Assembly: GCA_963698015.1 (NCBI GenBank) | Contig: OY969109.1 | Coordinates: 1,612,001-1,676,000, forward strand | Source: VAXT01 sp963698015 | Lineage (GTDB): Bacteria; Actinomycetota; Thermoleophilia; Gaiellales; Gaiellaceae | Direction of reading: 5' to 3' | Length of the DNA: 64,000 nucleotides | Shown: positions 35,474-43,939 of the stretch, in pieces | How positions within the stretch are numbered: the stretch's first letter is position 1 | Layout: each line of letters opens with the position of its first letter | Made by a program: the position numbers and the translations under genes | Notes under the pieces: model-generated | Told to the model about the DNA's origin: nothing | What the model saw: only the letters and a program-made list of their open reading frames with translations | The model's database searches: none

Positions 35474-36336
35474 CGGATCGCGGGCCCTTCTGCGCGGACC
35501 TCTCGCGCGAGAACGACGAGCCGCTCGCCGCGACTGCCAGTCGAATCGACAACTGGTTCCTGATCGAGTACCGGGGGCTCTGGGCCCGGGATGCGCTCAC
35601 GGGCAGCGGGCTCACCGACCAGGTCAAGCAGCACCTGCGGGAGCAGGTCCGCTCGGTTCCGCACGGCCGGCTCCTGTTCGTCAGGCGCCCGGATCGGAGA
35701 GGCCGGCCAGAGCTCGTCGCCTTCACGGCCACATCGAGGCCGGGCGCGACGGCCGTCACGAAGACCGAGCTCGAGGCGTACGACGACCTCCGCGGGCTCG
35801 ACCTCCTCGACGGAAAGCCCGCAGGCCATCCGCTCCTCCTCGTCTGCACGCACGGCAAGCACGACCCGTGCTGCGTGCGCTACGGGCGTCCGCTCTACGA
35901 GGCGCTCCGGGACGAGCTCGAGCCAGACTGGGTCTGGCAGGTGTCGCACATCGGAGGCGACCGGTTCGCCGGCAACCTCGTCTGCCTTCCGGAGGGGCTC
36001 TACTACGGTCGCGTCGATCGCGAGACGGCCGGGTCGGTCCTCGACGAGCACCTTGCGCGGCGCATCCAGATGGCGAGCTACCGGGGGCGGTCGATCTACT
36101 CGTTCGCGGTCCAGGCAGCCGAGCGCGCGGTGCGAGAGCAGACGGGCCTTGTCGGGATCGACGACCTCGTCCTGCGACGAGTCGAGCGGGCGAACGGGTC
36201 GACCTGCGTCACCTTCGCCGTCGACGGCGAGACACACGAGGTGCGCGTCGACCGCGAGCCGGGAGACCTGACCCGGCTCACGTGCAGCTCGGAGTCGCTC
36301 GAGCGGCCGCCGCGCTTCGTCGTCAGTCCAGCCTGA
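35470..36336 (+). CDS. Sucrase/ferredoxin-like (Suc_Fer) family protein
   Basis: A 288-residue protein with the thioredoxin-like [2Fe-2S] ferredoxin signature of the Suc_Fer family: LLVCTHGKHDPCCVRYGRPLY in the middle, with two cysteines close together, and VSHIGGDRFAGNLVCLPEG downstream. An upstream Cys (PFCADLS) may complete the cluster. Its TTG start overlaps the carboxylase stop as TTGA, so it is translated with it. The function of the family is not established despite the name. The 3' end overlaps the convergent cupin gene by 14 bp. Confidence 0.8.
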   Translation: MTDRGPFCADLSRENDEPLAATASRIDNWFLIEYRGLWARDALTGSGLTDQVKQHLREQVRSVPHGRLLFVRRPDRRGRPELVAFTATSRPGATAVTKTELEAYDDLRGLDLLDGKPAGHPLLLVCTHGKHDPCCVRYGRPLYEALRDELEPDWVWQVSHIGGDRFAGNLVCLPEGLYYGRVDRETAGSVLDEHLARRIQMASYRGRSIYSFAVQAAERAVREQTGLVGIDDLVLRRVERANGSTCVTFAVDGETHEVRVDREPGDLTRLTCSSESLERPPRFVVSPA

Positions 36337-37549
36337 TCCGGAGGAGGCCCTCCCGGACGAGGCGCCGGACGAGCACGAGCCGGCTCTCCTCGTCGAGCCG
36401 CCCGGGAAGGTCGGCGGCCGTGAACGACTCCTCGACCCGGAGCAGGTATTCGAGCTCGGCCGCCACGCGCGGCGGGAAGCTCAGCGTCCGGCCCTCGAAG
36501 GAGACCCGCGCCTGGCGGTCGTCGACGACGAGGTCTGCGATCACGCTCTCCCTGCGCTCGAGCTCTGTCTCGGAATCGAGCTCCTCGAGCGCCCGCAGCT
36601 GATCGAACGCATCTCCGCGGATCGCCCGGCGACCCTCGACGAACGACCGGCGCTGCCGCCGCGCGACCGCTTCGGGTGTGAGCCGGGCGGCGAGAGCCTC
36701 GAGGAGCCCGTCGGGAGCCGCTCCGTCCGCGTCCACGCCTCGCCGGAACACCAGGTCCTCTTCCGCAGCCTCTTCGACCGCGTCCCGAACCGCGTCGCGC
36801 CAGGTCGCGACGTTGATGCCGACGGTCAGGTGCAGCGAAGCCGTGTCCGACGTCATCGCCTGATGGAGCCAGCCGCGCGGCAGGTACAGGGTGTCGCCGG
36901 CCTGCATCGTGACGTCCAGGACCGGATCGCCCGGTTCGCCCAGCTCGGCCGAGTACTTCTGGTTCTTCAGCGGCAGCTCGAGGACGGGCGGGTAGACCAG
37001 CCAGCGCTTCTCGCCCTCGACCTGGAGGCACAGCACGTCGTGCGTGTCGTGGTGAACCTTGAAGCCCTGCGCGCTCGACGGCGTGTAGTACGCGTTCGCC
37101 TGCACCGGATGGCCGAGCTCGCGCTCGAGCTCCCGGCAGAAGTCGGCGAGCGGCGGGTGCTGCAGCTGCAGGGCCTGGAGGACGATCGTCGCTCCGTTCT
37201 CGAACTGCGCCGCGACCCGCTCGACCCGGGCGCTCCCGGAGAACGACGTCGGCGTCCACGGGATGTCCTCCGCGTAGTCGCCGAGAACGATCTTCGCGTC
37301 CTCCTTGACGACCCGGAACGCGGGGTGCCGGAGCCCGCCGGCCGCGACCCGCCGCTCGACCTCGGCGATCGAGAGCAGGTCGAGGAAGCGGCCCTCCTCG
37401 TCGCGCGGAACGAGGAGGGGCTCTCGCTCCCAATACCCACCGAAGAAGCGCTCTGCTTCGACGGGTGCAACACAGCGCTGAAGCGCGCTGCTACGAGTCG
37501 CTGCCGTCGGAATCGCTGTCCGAGCCGTCGGCGTCGGAGTCGCTGCCAC
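36323..37549 (-). CDS. JmjC/cupin-4 family oxygenase (ribosomal hydroxylase-like)
   Basis: A 408-residue cupin-4 protein. The iron site is HHDTHDVLCLQVEGEKRW (His-x-Asp), with the distal His in YLPRGWLHQA; FGGYWEREPLLV near the N-terminus and KNQKY in the core are family features shared with 2-oxoglutarate-dependent YcfD/RoxA-type ribosomal protein hydroxylases. The C-terminal third is a helical winged-helix-like region. No ATG lies near the natural start; I chose GTG 37549, which overlaps the acidic small protein gene by 59 bp. The true start could be a few codons different. Confidence 0.75.
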   Translation of the reverse strand: MAATPTPTARTAIPTAATRSSALQRCVAPVEAERFFGGYWEREPLLVPRDEEGRFLDLLSIAEVERRVAAGGLRHPAFRVVKEDAKIVLGDYAEDIPWTPTSFSGSARVERVAAQFENGATIVLQALQLQHPPLADFCRELERELGHPVQANAYYTPSSAQGFKVHHDTHDVLCLQVEGEKRWLVYPPVLELPLKNQKYSAELGEPGDPVLDVTMQAGDTLYLPRGWLHQAMTSDTASLHLTVGINVATWRDAVRDAVEEAAEEDLVFRRGVDADGAAPDGLLEALAARLTPEAVARRQRRSFVEGRRAIRGDAFDQLRALEELDSETELERRESVIADLVVDDRQARVSFEGRTLSFPPRVAAELEYLLRVEESFTAADLPGRLDEESRLVLVRRLVREGLLRIRLD

Positions 37550-37679
37550 TGTCCGTCCCGTCGCTGTCTCCGCCGGAGTCGGTGCCGTCGCTGTCGCCCT
37601 CTTCCGCCTCTTCGCCGCCCATCTCGGTCGACTCGCCGCGGATTTCGTCTTCGGTGAGGGTCGTCTCATGCTCGCTCAT
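37491..37679 (-). CDS. Small acidic Ser/Asp-repeat protein
   Basis: This 62-residue protein starts at an ATG after AAGGAGG (7-bp spacing). Residues 1-29 are Glu/Thr-rich; residues 30-62 consist almost entirely of Gly, Ser and Asp in repeats such as GTDSGGDSDGTDSG and DGSDSDSDGSDS. It is highly negative and likely disordered. It precedes and overlaps the cupin oxygenase gene. Possible roles include a divalent-metal or basic-protein binder, but nothing proves it. The repeats could also make the length polymorphic. Confidence 0.7.
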   Translation of the reverse strand: MSEHETTLTEDEIRGESTEMGGEEAEEGDSDGTDSGGDSDGTDSGSDSDADGSDSDSDGSDS

Positions 37680-37733
37680 TCGCGCCTCCTTGGTCGGTGA
37701 CGCAGGGACTCTAAGCTAGAGTCGCGCGCGCCG

Positions 37734-38876
37734 GTGGACCTCTACGAGCATCAGGGCAAGGAGCTCTTTCGCCGCTTCGGGATTCCCGTCTCGGAGGGTC
37801 GTTTGGCGACCACTCCCGACGAGGCTCGCGCAGCCGCCGAGGAGCTCGGCACGCAGGTCGTCGTCAAGGCCCAGGTGCTCACCGGGGGCCGCGGCAAGGC
37901 CGGCGGGATCAAGCTCGCCAACTCGCCCGACGAGGCCGCGCAGCACGCAGAGGCGATCCTCGGCATGGACATCAACGGCCACGTCGTCCGCAAGCTCTGG
38001 ATCGAGCAGGCCTCGGACATCGAGCGCGAGTACTACCTCTCGGTCACCTTCGACCGCGGCGAGAAGAAGGCCCTGTTCATGCTCACGAAGGAGGGCGGGA
38101 TCGACATCGAGGAGGTCGCGTCCGAGCGGCCCGAGGCGCTGGCGCGGCTCCACGTCGACCCGCTCGAGGGTTTCCAGCCCTACCAGGCGCGCAGGCTCAT
38201 CTACGCGGCCGGGATCGACGATCCCGACGAGCAGAAGCAGATCCTGGCGATCGTCGGGAAGCTCTACGACGCATTCATCGGCGCTGACGCGATGCTCTGC
38301 GAGATCAACCCGTTGATCGTCACGCCCGATGGTCAGGTGAAGGCGCTCGACTCGAAGTTCACGGTCGACGACAACGCGCTCTACAAGCACCCGGACATCG
38401 CGGAGATGCGCGACCTGGAGGCGTACCCGCCCGAGGAGCGCGCCGCTCGCGAGAAGGGCGTCACCTACGTGAAGCTCGATGGCGAGGTCGCGATTCTCGG
38501 CAACGGGGCCGGTCTCGTCATGTCCACACTGGACGTCATCGCGCTGGCCGGCGGGAAGCCCGCGAACTTCTGCGACCTCGGCGGGGGCGGTGACGCGCAG
38601 GGCGTCGTCGATGCGCTCGAGATCATCAGCGCCGACCCGCAGGTCAAGTCGATCATCTTCAACATCTTCGCGGGCATCACGCGCTGCGACGTCGTGGCCG
38701 AGGGGATGCTCCAGGCGCTCGACCAGACGAAGATCGAGCACCCGATCGTCGTCCGCTTCGACGGGACGAACGCGGAGGAAGGACGGCAGACCCTAGAGGA
38801 CTCGGGCCGCGACAACATCCACGTCGAGGCGACGATGCTCGACGCGGCGAGGCGAGCCGTGGAGCTGGCCCGGTGA
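37734..38876 (+). CDS. sucC: Succinyl-CoA synthetase beta subunit (ADP- or GDP-forming)
   Basis: A 380-residue ATP-grasp subunit of the TCA-cycle enzyme that converts succinyl-CoA to succinate with substrate-level phosphorylation. The start DLYEHQGKELFRRFGIPV, VVKAQVLTGGRGKAGG, ALFMLTKEGGIDIEEVA, EINPLIVTPDG and FCDLGGGGDAQGV are family signatures. GTG start, stop overlapping the methyltransferase start as GTGA. It forms a heterodimer or heterotetramer with SucD encoded 0.65 kb downstream. Confidence 0.95.
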   Translation: MDLYEHQGKELFRRFGIPVSEGRLATTPDEARAAAEELGTQVVVKAQVLTGGRGKAGGIKLANSPDEAAQHAEAILGMDINGHVVRKLWIEQASDIEREYYLSVTFDRGEKKALFMLTKEGGIDIEEVASERPEALARLHVDPLEGFQPYQARRLIYAAGIDDPDEQKQILAIVGKLYDAFIGADAMLCEINPLIVTPDGQVKALDSKFTVDDNALYKHPDIAEMRDLEAYPPEERAAREKGVTYVKLDGEVAILGNGAGLVMSTLDVIALAGGKPANFCDLGGGGDAQGVVDALEIISADPQVKSIIFNIFAGITRCDVVAEGMLQALDQTKIEHPIVVRFDGTNAEEGRQTLEDSGRDNIHVEATMLDAARRAVELAR

Positions 38877-39517
38877 CCGATACCTGGTCGCGGCGAGCAC
38901 AGGCGATGCGCGAGAGCCCGACGCACAAGGCCGGGCCGGACCTCAACCGCGTCGTCGAGCTGTGCGAGCCCGCGCCCGGTGTCACCGCGATCGATGTCGC
39001 GACCGGCGGCGGCCACGTCGCGCGTCGCCTGCGCGAGATGGGCGCGAACGTGATCACGCTCGACCCTGCACCGGGCATGGAGCCCGACGTCGTCGCGCGA
39101 GGCGAGGACATCCCCTTCGCCGATGACTCCTTCGACGTCTCGGTCTGCCGGATCGCGGCGCACCATTTCGAGGACGTCGTGCTCGCGGTGCGGGAGATGG
39201 CCCGCGTTGCGCGCGACCGGGTCGTCGTCCAGGACAACCTGTACCTGGGCGAGCAGGTCGAAGAAGCCGAGCGCCTGCACGACCCGAGCCACGTGCGCTG
39301 CTACAGCGAGGAGGAGTGGCGTGGCTTCTTCGAGGCAGCGGGGCTTGAGATCGACGAGCTGGACATCGTGCACCGACGCCTGCCCCTGGAGCCATGGCTC
39401 GAGCGGGCCGAGACTCCCCCGGAAGACGCCGTTCGCGTCCGCGAGCTGCTGGCCGATCGCACCGAGGACGGGCTCTTCGAGAGCGCGGCGATCATCATGC
39501 GCGGGAGGAAGGCCTAG
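38873..39517 (+). CDS. Class I SAM-dependent methyltransferase
   Basis: A 214-residue UbiE-like methyltransferase inserted between sucC and sucD. The SAM loop is AIDVATGGGHVARRL (motif I), followed by the acidic ALDP-type strand VITLDPAPG, DIPFADDSFDVSVCRIAAHHF (motif II) and ARDRVVVQDNLY (motif III). It overlaps sucC by 4 bp and ends 2 bp before sucD, so it is expressed with them. The substrate is unknown; UbiE relatives methylate quinones, lipids and small molecules. Confidence 0.85.
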   Translation: MTDTWSRRAQAMRESPTHKAGPDLNRVVELCEPAPGVTAIDVATGGGHVARRLREMGANVITLDPAPGMEPDVVARGEDIPFADDSFDVSVCRIAAHHFEDVVLAVREMARVARDRVVVQDNLYLGEQVEEAERLHDPSHVRCYSEEEWRGFFEAAGLEIDELDIVHRRLPLEPWLERAETPPEDAVRVRELLADRTEDGLFESAAIIMRGRKA

Positions 39518-39519
39518 TC

Positions 39520-40398
39520 GTGGCGATCGTCGTCGGCAACGAGACGAAGCTCGTCGTCCAGGGCATCACCGGCTCGGAGGGCTCGTCCCACGCCGTCCGC
39601 AACCGCGACTACGGGACGAACGTCGTCGCCGGCGTGACGCCCGGTAAGGGTGGCCAGGACGTCTCAGGAATTCCCGTCTTCAACACGGTCGCCGACGCGG
39701 TCGCAGAAACGGGCGCGAACACGACGCTCGTCTTCGTCCCGGCGCGCTTCGCGGCCGACGCGATCTACGAGGCGGTCGACGCGGGTATCGAGACCGTGAT
39801 CTGCGTCGCCGAAGGGCTACCGGCGCACGAGATGCTGCGGATCTACAACTACATCAAGCCGAAGGGGATCACGATGCTCGGCCCGAACTGCCCGGGCGCG
39901 CTCTCGCCGGGCAAGGCGAACGTCGGGATCATCCCGGCCGACGTGCTCGCGGAGGGCCGGATCGGGCTCGTCAGCCGCTCGGGGACGCTCACGTATCAGA
40001 TCGGCTACGAGCTGGCCCAGCGCGGGCTCGGGAACTCGACGATCGTCGGGATCGGCGGCGACCCGGTCGTGGGCTCGTCGTTCATCGACATCCTCGGCAA
40101 GTTCGAGGAAGACGACGAGACCGAGGTCGTGGTCATGGTCGGCGAGATCGGCGGCGACGAAGAGGAGAAGGCCGCGCGCTACATCGAGGCCGAGATGTCG
40201 AAGCCGGTCGTCGGCTACGTCGCCGGCTTCACGGCGCCGCCCGGCAAGACGATGGGCCACGCGGGCGCGATCATCACCGGCTCGTCGGGAACCGCCCAGG
40301 CGAAGAAGGCCGCGCTCGAGGCCGCAGGCGTCAAGGTCGGGACGACACCGACCGAGGTCGCCGAGCTCGCAGCCGAGACTGCGGGCACGCTCGCCTAG
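39520..40398 (+). CDS. sucD: Succinyl-CoA synthetase alpha subunit
   Basis: This 292-residue subunit carries the CoA-binding Rossmann domain and the phospho-histidine. Visible signatures are VVQGITGSEGSSHA at the N-terminus, AGVTPGKGGQ, the CoA-ligase segment GPNCPGALSPGKANVGIIP, and TMGHAGAIITGSSG with the catalytic His. The GTG start at 39520 follows a GGAGGA at 9-10 bp, inside the methyltransferase end. Length is normal. Confidence 0.95.
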   Translation: MAIVVGNETKLVVQGITGSEGSSHAVRNRDYGTNVVAGVTPGKGGQDVSGIPVFNTVADAVAETGANTTLVFVPARFAADAIYEAVDAGIETVICVAEGLPAHEMLRIYNYIKPKGITMLGPNCPGALSPGKANVGIIPADVLAEGRIGLVSRSGTLTYQIGYELAQRGLGNSTIVGIGGDPVVGSSFIDILGKFEEDDETEVVVMVGEIGGDEEEKAARYIEAEMSKPVVGYVAGFTAPPGKTMGHAGAIITGSSGTAQAKKAALEAAGVKVGTTPTEVAELAAETAGTLA

Positions 40399-40433
40399 CG
40401 GCGACAAGCTTCCTGTCCGGGCCGGATTCTAGG

Positions 40434-41498
40434 GTGCCTCTCGTGGAGCCGATCTCCCTCGCCCGCGGCGTTCCGGCGCCCGAGTGCCTCGCGCTCGACG
40501 AGCTCGCCGACTGCGCGCGCGCCGCGATCGAGCGGGACGGCGCCACCGCGCTGAACTACGGCCCGGCCGGCGGCTACGCGCCTCTCCGCGAATGGATCGC
40601 CGACCGCCACCGAGTGGAGCCGGAGCGAGTCGTCCTCACGAACGGCTCGCTCCAGGGCTTCCGCTTCCTCGCAGAGCTGCTCTCGCCGATCGGGACGGTG
40701 ATCGTCGAGGCGCCGACCTACGACCGGCCGTTGAAGATCCTCGCCGAGCTCGAGGCCGAGGTCATTTGCGTCCCGCTCGACGAGGAGCCGGCCGTGGACG
40801 GAGGCGTCGCGTTCTTCTACACGATCCCGACGTTCCAGAACCCGACCGGCCGGACGCTGTCCAAGGACCGCCGCAAGCAGCTCGCGGATCGCGCGCGGAA
40901 CGGCCTGCTCGTGCTAGAGGACGACCCGTACGGCCTCGTCCGCTTCGAGGGCAAGTCGCCGCCAACTGTGTTCGAGCTGGCCCGCGGAGAGAACGTCGCC
41001 TACAGCTCGTCCTTCTCGAAGACGGTCGCTCCGGGGCTCCGGGTCGGCTATCTCGTCCTGCCGACCGCGCTCGCCGAGCGGGTCGTTGCGGCTGCGACCG
41101 CGTCGTACATCACCCCTGCGCTGCTTTCGCAGGCGACTGTGTACGAGTTCCTGCGCCGCGGAAGCTTCGAGCCGAATCTCGAGCGCATCAACAGCTTGCT
41201 GCGAGAGCGCCGCGACGCGATGGTCGCCGCGCTCGAACGGCATCTACCGGAGGCGACATGGGAGGTCCCTGAGGGCGGCTACTTCCTCTGGGTCGATCTC
41301 CCGGACGGGATCGCGGCCTCGGACCTGCGGGCGGAGGGCGTCACGTTCGTCCCCGGCTCCGATTTCTTCTGTGGGCCGGGCGGGGAACGAGCGCTCCGGC
41401 TCGCGTTCAGCTACGAGTCGCCGGCCGCGATCGAGGAAGGCGTCCGCCGCCTGGCCTCAGCCGTTCGCGCGGCGATCGTGCTCGGCCGCGCGGCCTAG
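40434..41498 (+). CDS. PLP-dependent aminotransferase class I/II (LysN/MocR-like)
   Basis: A 354-residue fold-type I aminotransferase. The region NYGPAGGYAPLREWIA and NGSLQGFRFLAELL match 2-aminoadipate/kynurenine-type transaminases; PTFQNPTGRTLS carries the substrate-side Asn, LVLEDDPYGLVRF the PLP Asp/Tyr, and SSSFSKTVAPGLRVGY the PLP lysine. No N-terminal GntR domain, so it is an enzyme rather than a MocR regulator. Start GTG 36 bp after sucD. Amino acceptor unknown. Confidence 0.85.
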   Translation: MPLVEPISLARGVPAPECLALDELADCARAAIERDGATALNYGPAGGYAPLREWIADRHRVEPERVVLTNGSLQGFRFLAELLSPIGTVIVEAPTYDRPLKILAELEAEVICVPLDEEPAVDGGVAFFYTIPTFQNPTGRTLSKDRRKQLADRARNGLLVLEDDPYGLVRFEGKSPPTVFELARGENVAYSSSFSKTVAPGLRVGYLVLPTALAERVVAAATASYITPALLSQATVYEFLRRGSFEPNLERINSLLRERRDAMVAALERHLPEATWEVPEGGYFLWVDLPDGIAASDLRAEGVTFVPGSDFFCGPGGERALRLAFSYESPAAIEEGVRRLASAVRAAIVLGRAA

Positions 41499-41504
41499 GT
41501 CGAT

Positions 41505-41783
41505 TCAATTCTCCGGTAGCCGTGAACGTCCGGACTGACGTCTTCGGCGATAGAGCTGCGAGCCCAACACTCCGCCGAGAAACCCGATCGCGATCAGGAG
41601 GATGAAGAGCCAGATCAACCGCGCATGCGTGGAGAACAGGACGAAGTCGATCTTGACCGGGTCGTTGTTCTTGACGATGAACGCGATCAGCCAGAGCACG
41701 ATCAGGACGAGCCCGATCGCGATCGCGTAGAGGCGAGGCTGCCAGTCCTCGGCCGACCCGCTGGGACGGCGAAACAGACTCAT
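41505..41783 (-). CDS. LapA-like (DUF1049) membrane protein
   Basis: A 92-residue protein with two membrane helices around the hallmark FIVKNNDPVKIDFVLF, which marks LapA/DUF1049 proteins. In E. coli LapA works with LapB in lipopolysaccharide assembly, but in Gram-positives its role is open. A basic tail (LYRRRRQSGRSRL) follows the second helix. It is the last gene before the 370-bp non-coding stretch and is convergent with the aminotransferase gene, 6 bp away. Confidence 0.8.
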   Translation of the reverse strand: MSLFRRPSGSAEDWQPRLYAIAIGLVLIVLWLIAFIVKNNDPVKIDFVLFSTHARLIWLFILLIAIGFLGGVLGSQLYRRRRQSGRSRLPEN

Positions 41784-41819
41784 GAGCCGAGTCTAAAGAC
41801 CCCCGAGTGGGATGAAACT

Positions 41820-42001
41820 CTGCGGGCCGGCCAGCGCGCCGCTAGGCGGCGTGCTGGGCGACCCGCGGAATCAGGCTGGCCTGCTGCGGGGGAGAGAGAG
41901 CGCCTCTGCCGACCGGGCGAAAGGTCGGGCAGGGGGACTCGGGGAGGGCGCATAGGCCCGCCTGCCTGAAGTAGCAAAGATTACAGCTTGCTTTAGTCTT
42001 T
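41820..42001 (+). ncRNA. Candidate structured non-coding RNA
   Basis: The 370-bp stretch 41784-42153 holds no gene but dense hairpins. A 7-bp outer stem (41820-41826 with 41862-41868) surrounds a perfect 12-bp hairpin (41831-41842 with 41846-41857, loop TAG). A second 12-bp hairpin with one bulge (41903-41914 with 41923-41935) has loop GGGCGAAA. A 4-bp stem GGGC/GCCC follows at 41946-41959, then AAAGATT/AGTCTTT (41976-41982 with 41995-42001) ending in T's. Unpaired parts on the plus strand are purine-rich, as in many RNAs. It matches no RNase P, tmRNA, SRP or 6C consensus that I know. The minus orientation, as a lapA leader, is not excluded. Confidence 0.45.
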
Positions 42002-42103
42002 TTGGCCACAGTCTGTTTTGCTCCCTACCGCGCGTACCCAGCAATCGGGGGATCATGAGGGCTAGTGCTTCGAGTTTCAAGAGTCCCGACGGACGAAAAC
42101 TGA

Positions 42104-42138
42104 GCAAATTCCGGCATGATCAAACTGCCGAAATTTGC
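42104..42138 (-). terminator. Probable terminator of the PDZ/Lon protein gene
   Basis: Arms of 13 bp with one mismatch (GCAAATTCCGGCA and TGCCGAAATTTGC) around a 9-nt loop, 15 bp downstream of the minus-strand stop at 42154. On that strand the hairpin is followed by TCAGTTTTCG. The arms are AT-richer than the genome average. Confidence 0.55.
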
Positions 42139-42153
42139 GGATTTCCGATGCTT

Positions 42154-43161
42154 TCAGTTCAGCGTTGCCAGCACGTGCAACGCCTGTCGATAAGTGTGCA
42201 CAGGGATGACGCGCATGTTGCCTGCGTATCGGCGCGCCTCCTGTGCGTTTTCCCCAGCGGGAACGAGAAAGACGTCCGCTCCGGCGCGCCTGGCGCCGAT
42301 CGTCTTCTGCTTGAGGCCGCCGACGGGGATCACCGAGCCGTCGATGCACATCTCGCCGGTCGCCACCACCCTGTGGCCGTGGTCGACATCGTGTCCGAGC
42401 TTCTCGGCGACGTCGAGCGCGAAGGCGAGCCCTGCCGACGGCCCGCCGACCTGGCCGAGGTCGATGTGCACCGGCACGGGAAGCGAGATCTTCGTCGGGG
42501 TCTGCAGCGCGCAGCTCGTCAGCACGCCGATGATCGAGCGCTGCTTGTCCTGGGGATCCGGCGCGGTCTTGACGTCGACCCTGCGGACGGTGCCGTCGCG
42601 GCGCACCGTGAGCGCGACGCTCTGGCCCGGGCGGTGCCTCGTGATCTGGCGGCGGAGAGCCGGGAGGGACGGGGTCGGGTGGCCGTCCACGGCCGCGATC
42701 GTGTCGTTCGCGCGCAGCTTGCCCGCCGAGGGCCCCTTCGGGTTCACGTCGGCGATCACGGTCCCCGGCGACTTGATCGGCACTCGGTAGCCGAGCTCCT
42801 TGAGAGCGACGGCTGCACCGATCTCCTGGGACTGCGCCATCGCCCGCAGCTCCTGGCGCTGATGCTGCCGGTCGCTTTGGCCGGGCGCGACGACAGCCGC
42901 GGCGGGAACGAGCGTCGAGCCCTCGCGGAGACCCGGGAACAGCTTCTCGAGCAGGCTCGCCTTCTTCACCTGGACCGCGACGTAGTAGATCCCGCCACCG
43001 TTGCGGTCGGAGCGCTCTCCCTGCACCGTGACGTACGGCGCGAGCGGCCGAGCCTTGTCGGGCAGGAAGATGTACTCGTTCGAGGGGATGATGTAGAGGA
43101 GACCTGCAACGGCTGCCAGGACGAGGCCTCCGGCAAGCAGCAACTTGAAGAAGCGGGCCAT
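42154..43161 (-). CDS. Membrane-anchored PDZ-Lon protease (YlbL/S16 family)
   Basis: A 335-residue protein with one N-terminal membrane helix (residues 5-25), a PDZ domain in the middle (SPGTVIADVNPKGPSAGKL, the usual ligand-groove region) and a C-terminal Lon-type protease domain with catalytic Ser in GGPSAGLAF and Lys in GGLKQKTIGA. Bacillus YlbL-like proteins act outside or at the membrane in cell-cycle control. It is the last gene of the icd-mdh-SDR unit, 33 bp after the SDR. Confidence 0.88.
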   Translation of the reverse strand: MARFFKLLLAGGLVLAAVAGLLYIIPSNEYIFLPDKARPLAPYVTVQGERSDRNGGGIYYVAVQVKKASLLEKLFPGLREGSTLVPAAAVVAPGQSDRQHQRQELRAMAQSQEIGAAVALKELGYRVPIKSPGTVIADVNPKGPSAGKLRANDTIAAVDGHPTPSLPALRRQITRHRPGQSVALTVRRDGTVRRVDVKTAPDPQDKQRSIIGVLTSCALQTPTKISLPVPVHIDLGQVGGPSAGLAFALDVAEKLGHDVDHGHRVVATGEMCIDGSVIPVGGLKQKTIGARRAGADVFLVPAGENAQEARRYAGNMRVIPVHTYRQALHVLATLN

Positions 43162-43194
43162 TTCCTCAGGATACGGGCGGCGCGTAGGTGTGGC

Positions 43195-43938
43195 TCAGAG
43201 CAGCGAGCGAGTAACGCCGCCGTCGACCGGGATGACGGTGCCCGTCACGTAGGAGGCCCGTTCGGAGGCCAGGAAGCAGATCACCTCAGCGACTTCCTTC
43301 GGCCGGCCGAAGCGGCGCAGCGGGATGAACGCCATCTCCTCGGCGCGCGAGCGGTTGACGAACGCCTCGGCCAGGCGCTCGGTCTCGATCCGGCCCGGTG
43401 CGATCGAGTTGACCGTGATCCCGTCGGGGCCGACCTCGCGGGCAAGCGTCTTCGCCCAGCCGATCACGCCCGGCCGCACTGAATTGGACAGCGCGAGGTT
43501 GTCGAGCGGCTCGCGGACCGAGCTGGACTCGATGTTGATGATCCGCCCCTGACCGCTCCGGCGGAGGTGGGGGAGGCAGAGGTTCGTCAGTCGGATCGCG
43601 GAGAGGAGGAGCAACTCGACCGCGGTTTCGACGTCTTCGTCGGTCATCTCGAGCGCGGTCGTGCGCGGAGGGCCGCCGCTGTTGTTGACGAGGATGTCGA
43701 TGCCGCCGAACGCCTCGAGTGTCTTCTCGACGAGGCGCTTCAGATCCTTCGGGTTCGTGACGTCGCCGCGGACTGCGAGCGCTCCGAGGCGCTCCGCCTG
43801 GCGCGCGAGCTCATCGCGCCGGCGCGCGAACATGGCGACGTTGGCGCCCTCGGCGCTGAGCGCCTCCGCGGTGGCGAGGCCCATCCCGGCGGACGAGCCG
43901 CACACGATCGCAGTGCGCCCGCTGAGGCCGAGCTCCAT
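43195..43938 (-). CDS. Short-chain dehydrogenase/reductase-like protein lacking the Tyr-Lys pair
   Basis: This 247-residue Rossmann protein has SDR cofactor motifs CGSSAGMGLATAEAL (residues 13-27), FARRRDEL and NNSGG. At the usual catalytic site, where YxxxK would be read, it has LALSNSVRPGVIGWAKTL: Leu and Val replace Tyr and Lys. The rest (PGRIETERL, ASYVTGTVIPVDGG) is normal. It may be a non-reducing SDR or use other residues. It lies 1 bp after mdh, so it is expressed with TCA-cycle genes. Confidence 0.8.
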   Translation of the reverse strand: MELGLSGRTAIVCGSSAGMGLATAEALSAEGANVAMFARRRDELARQAERLGALAVRGDVTNPKDLKRLVEKTLEAFGGIDILVNNSGGPPRTTALEMTDEDVETAVELLLLSAIRLTNLCLPHLRRSGQGRIINIESSSVREPLDNLALSNSVRPGVIGWAKTLAREVGPDGITVNSIAPGRIETERLAEAFVNRSRAEEMAFIPLRRFGRPKEVAEVICFLASERASYVTGTVIPVDGGVTRSLL

Positions 43939-43939
43939 G

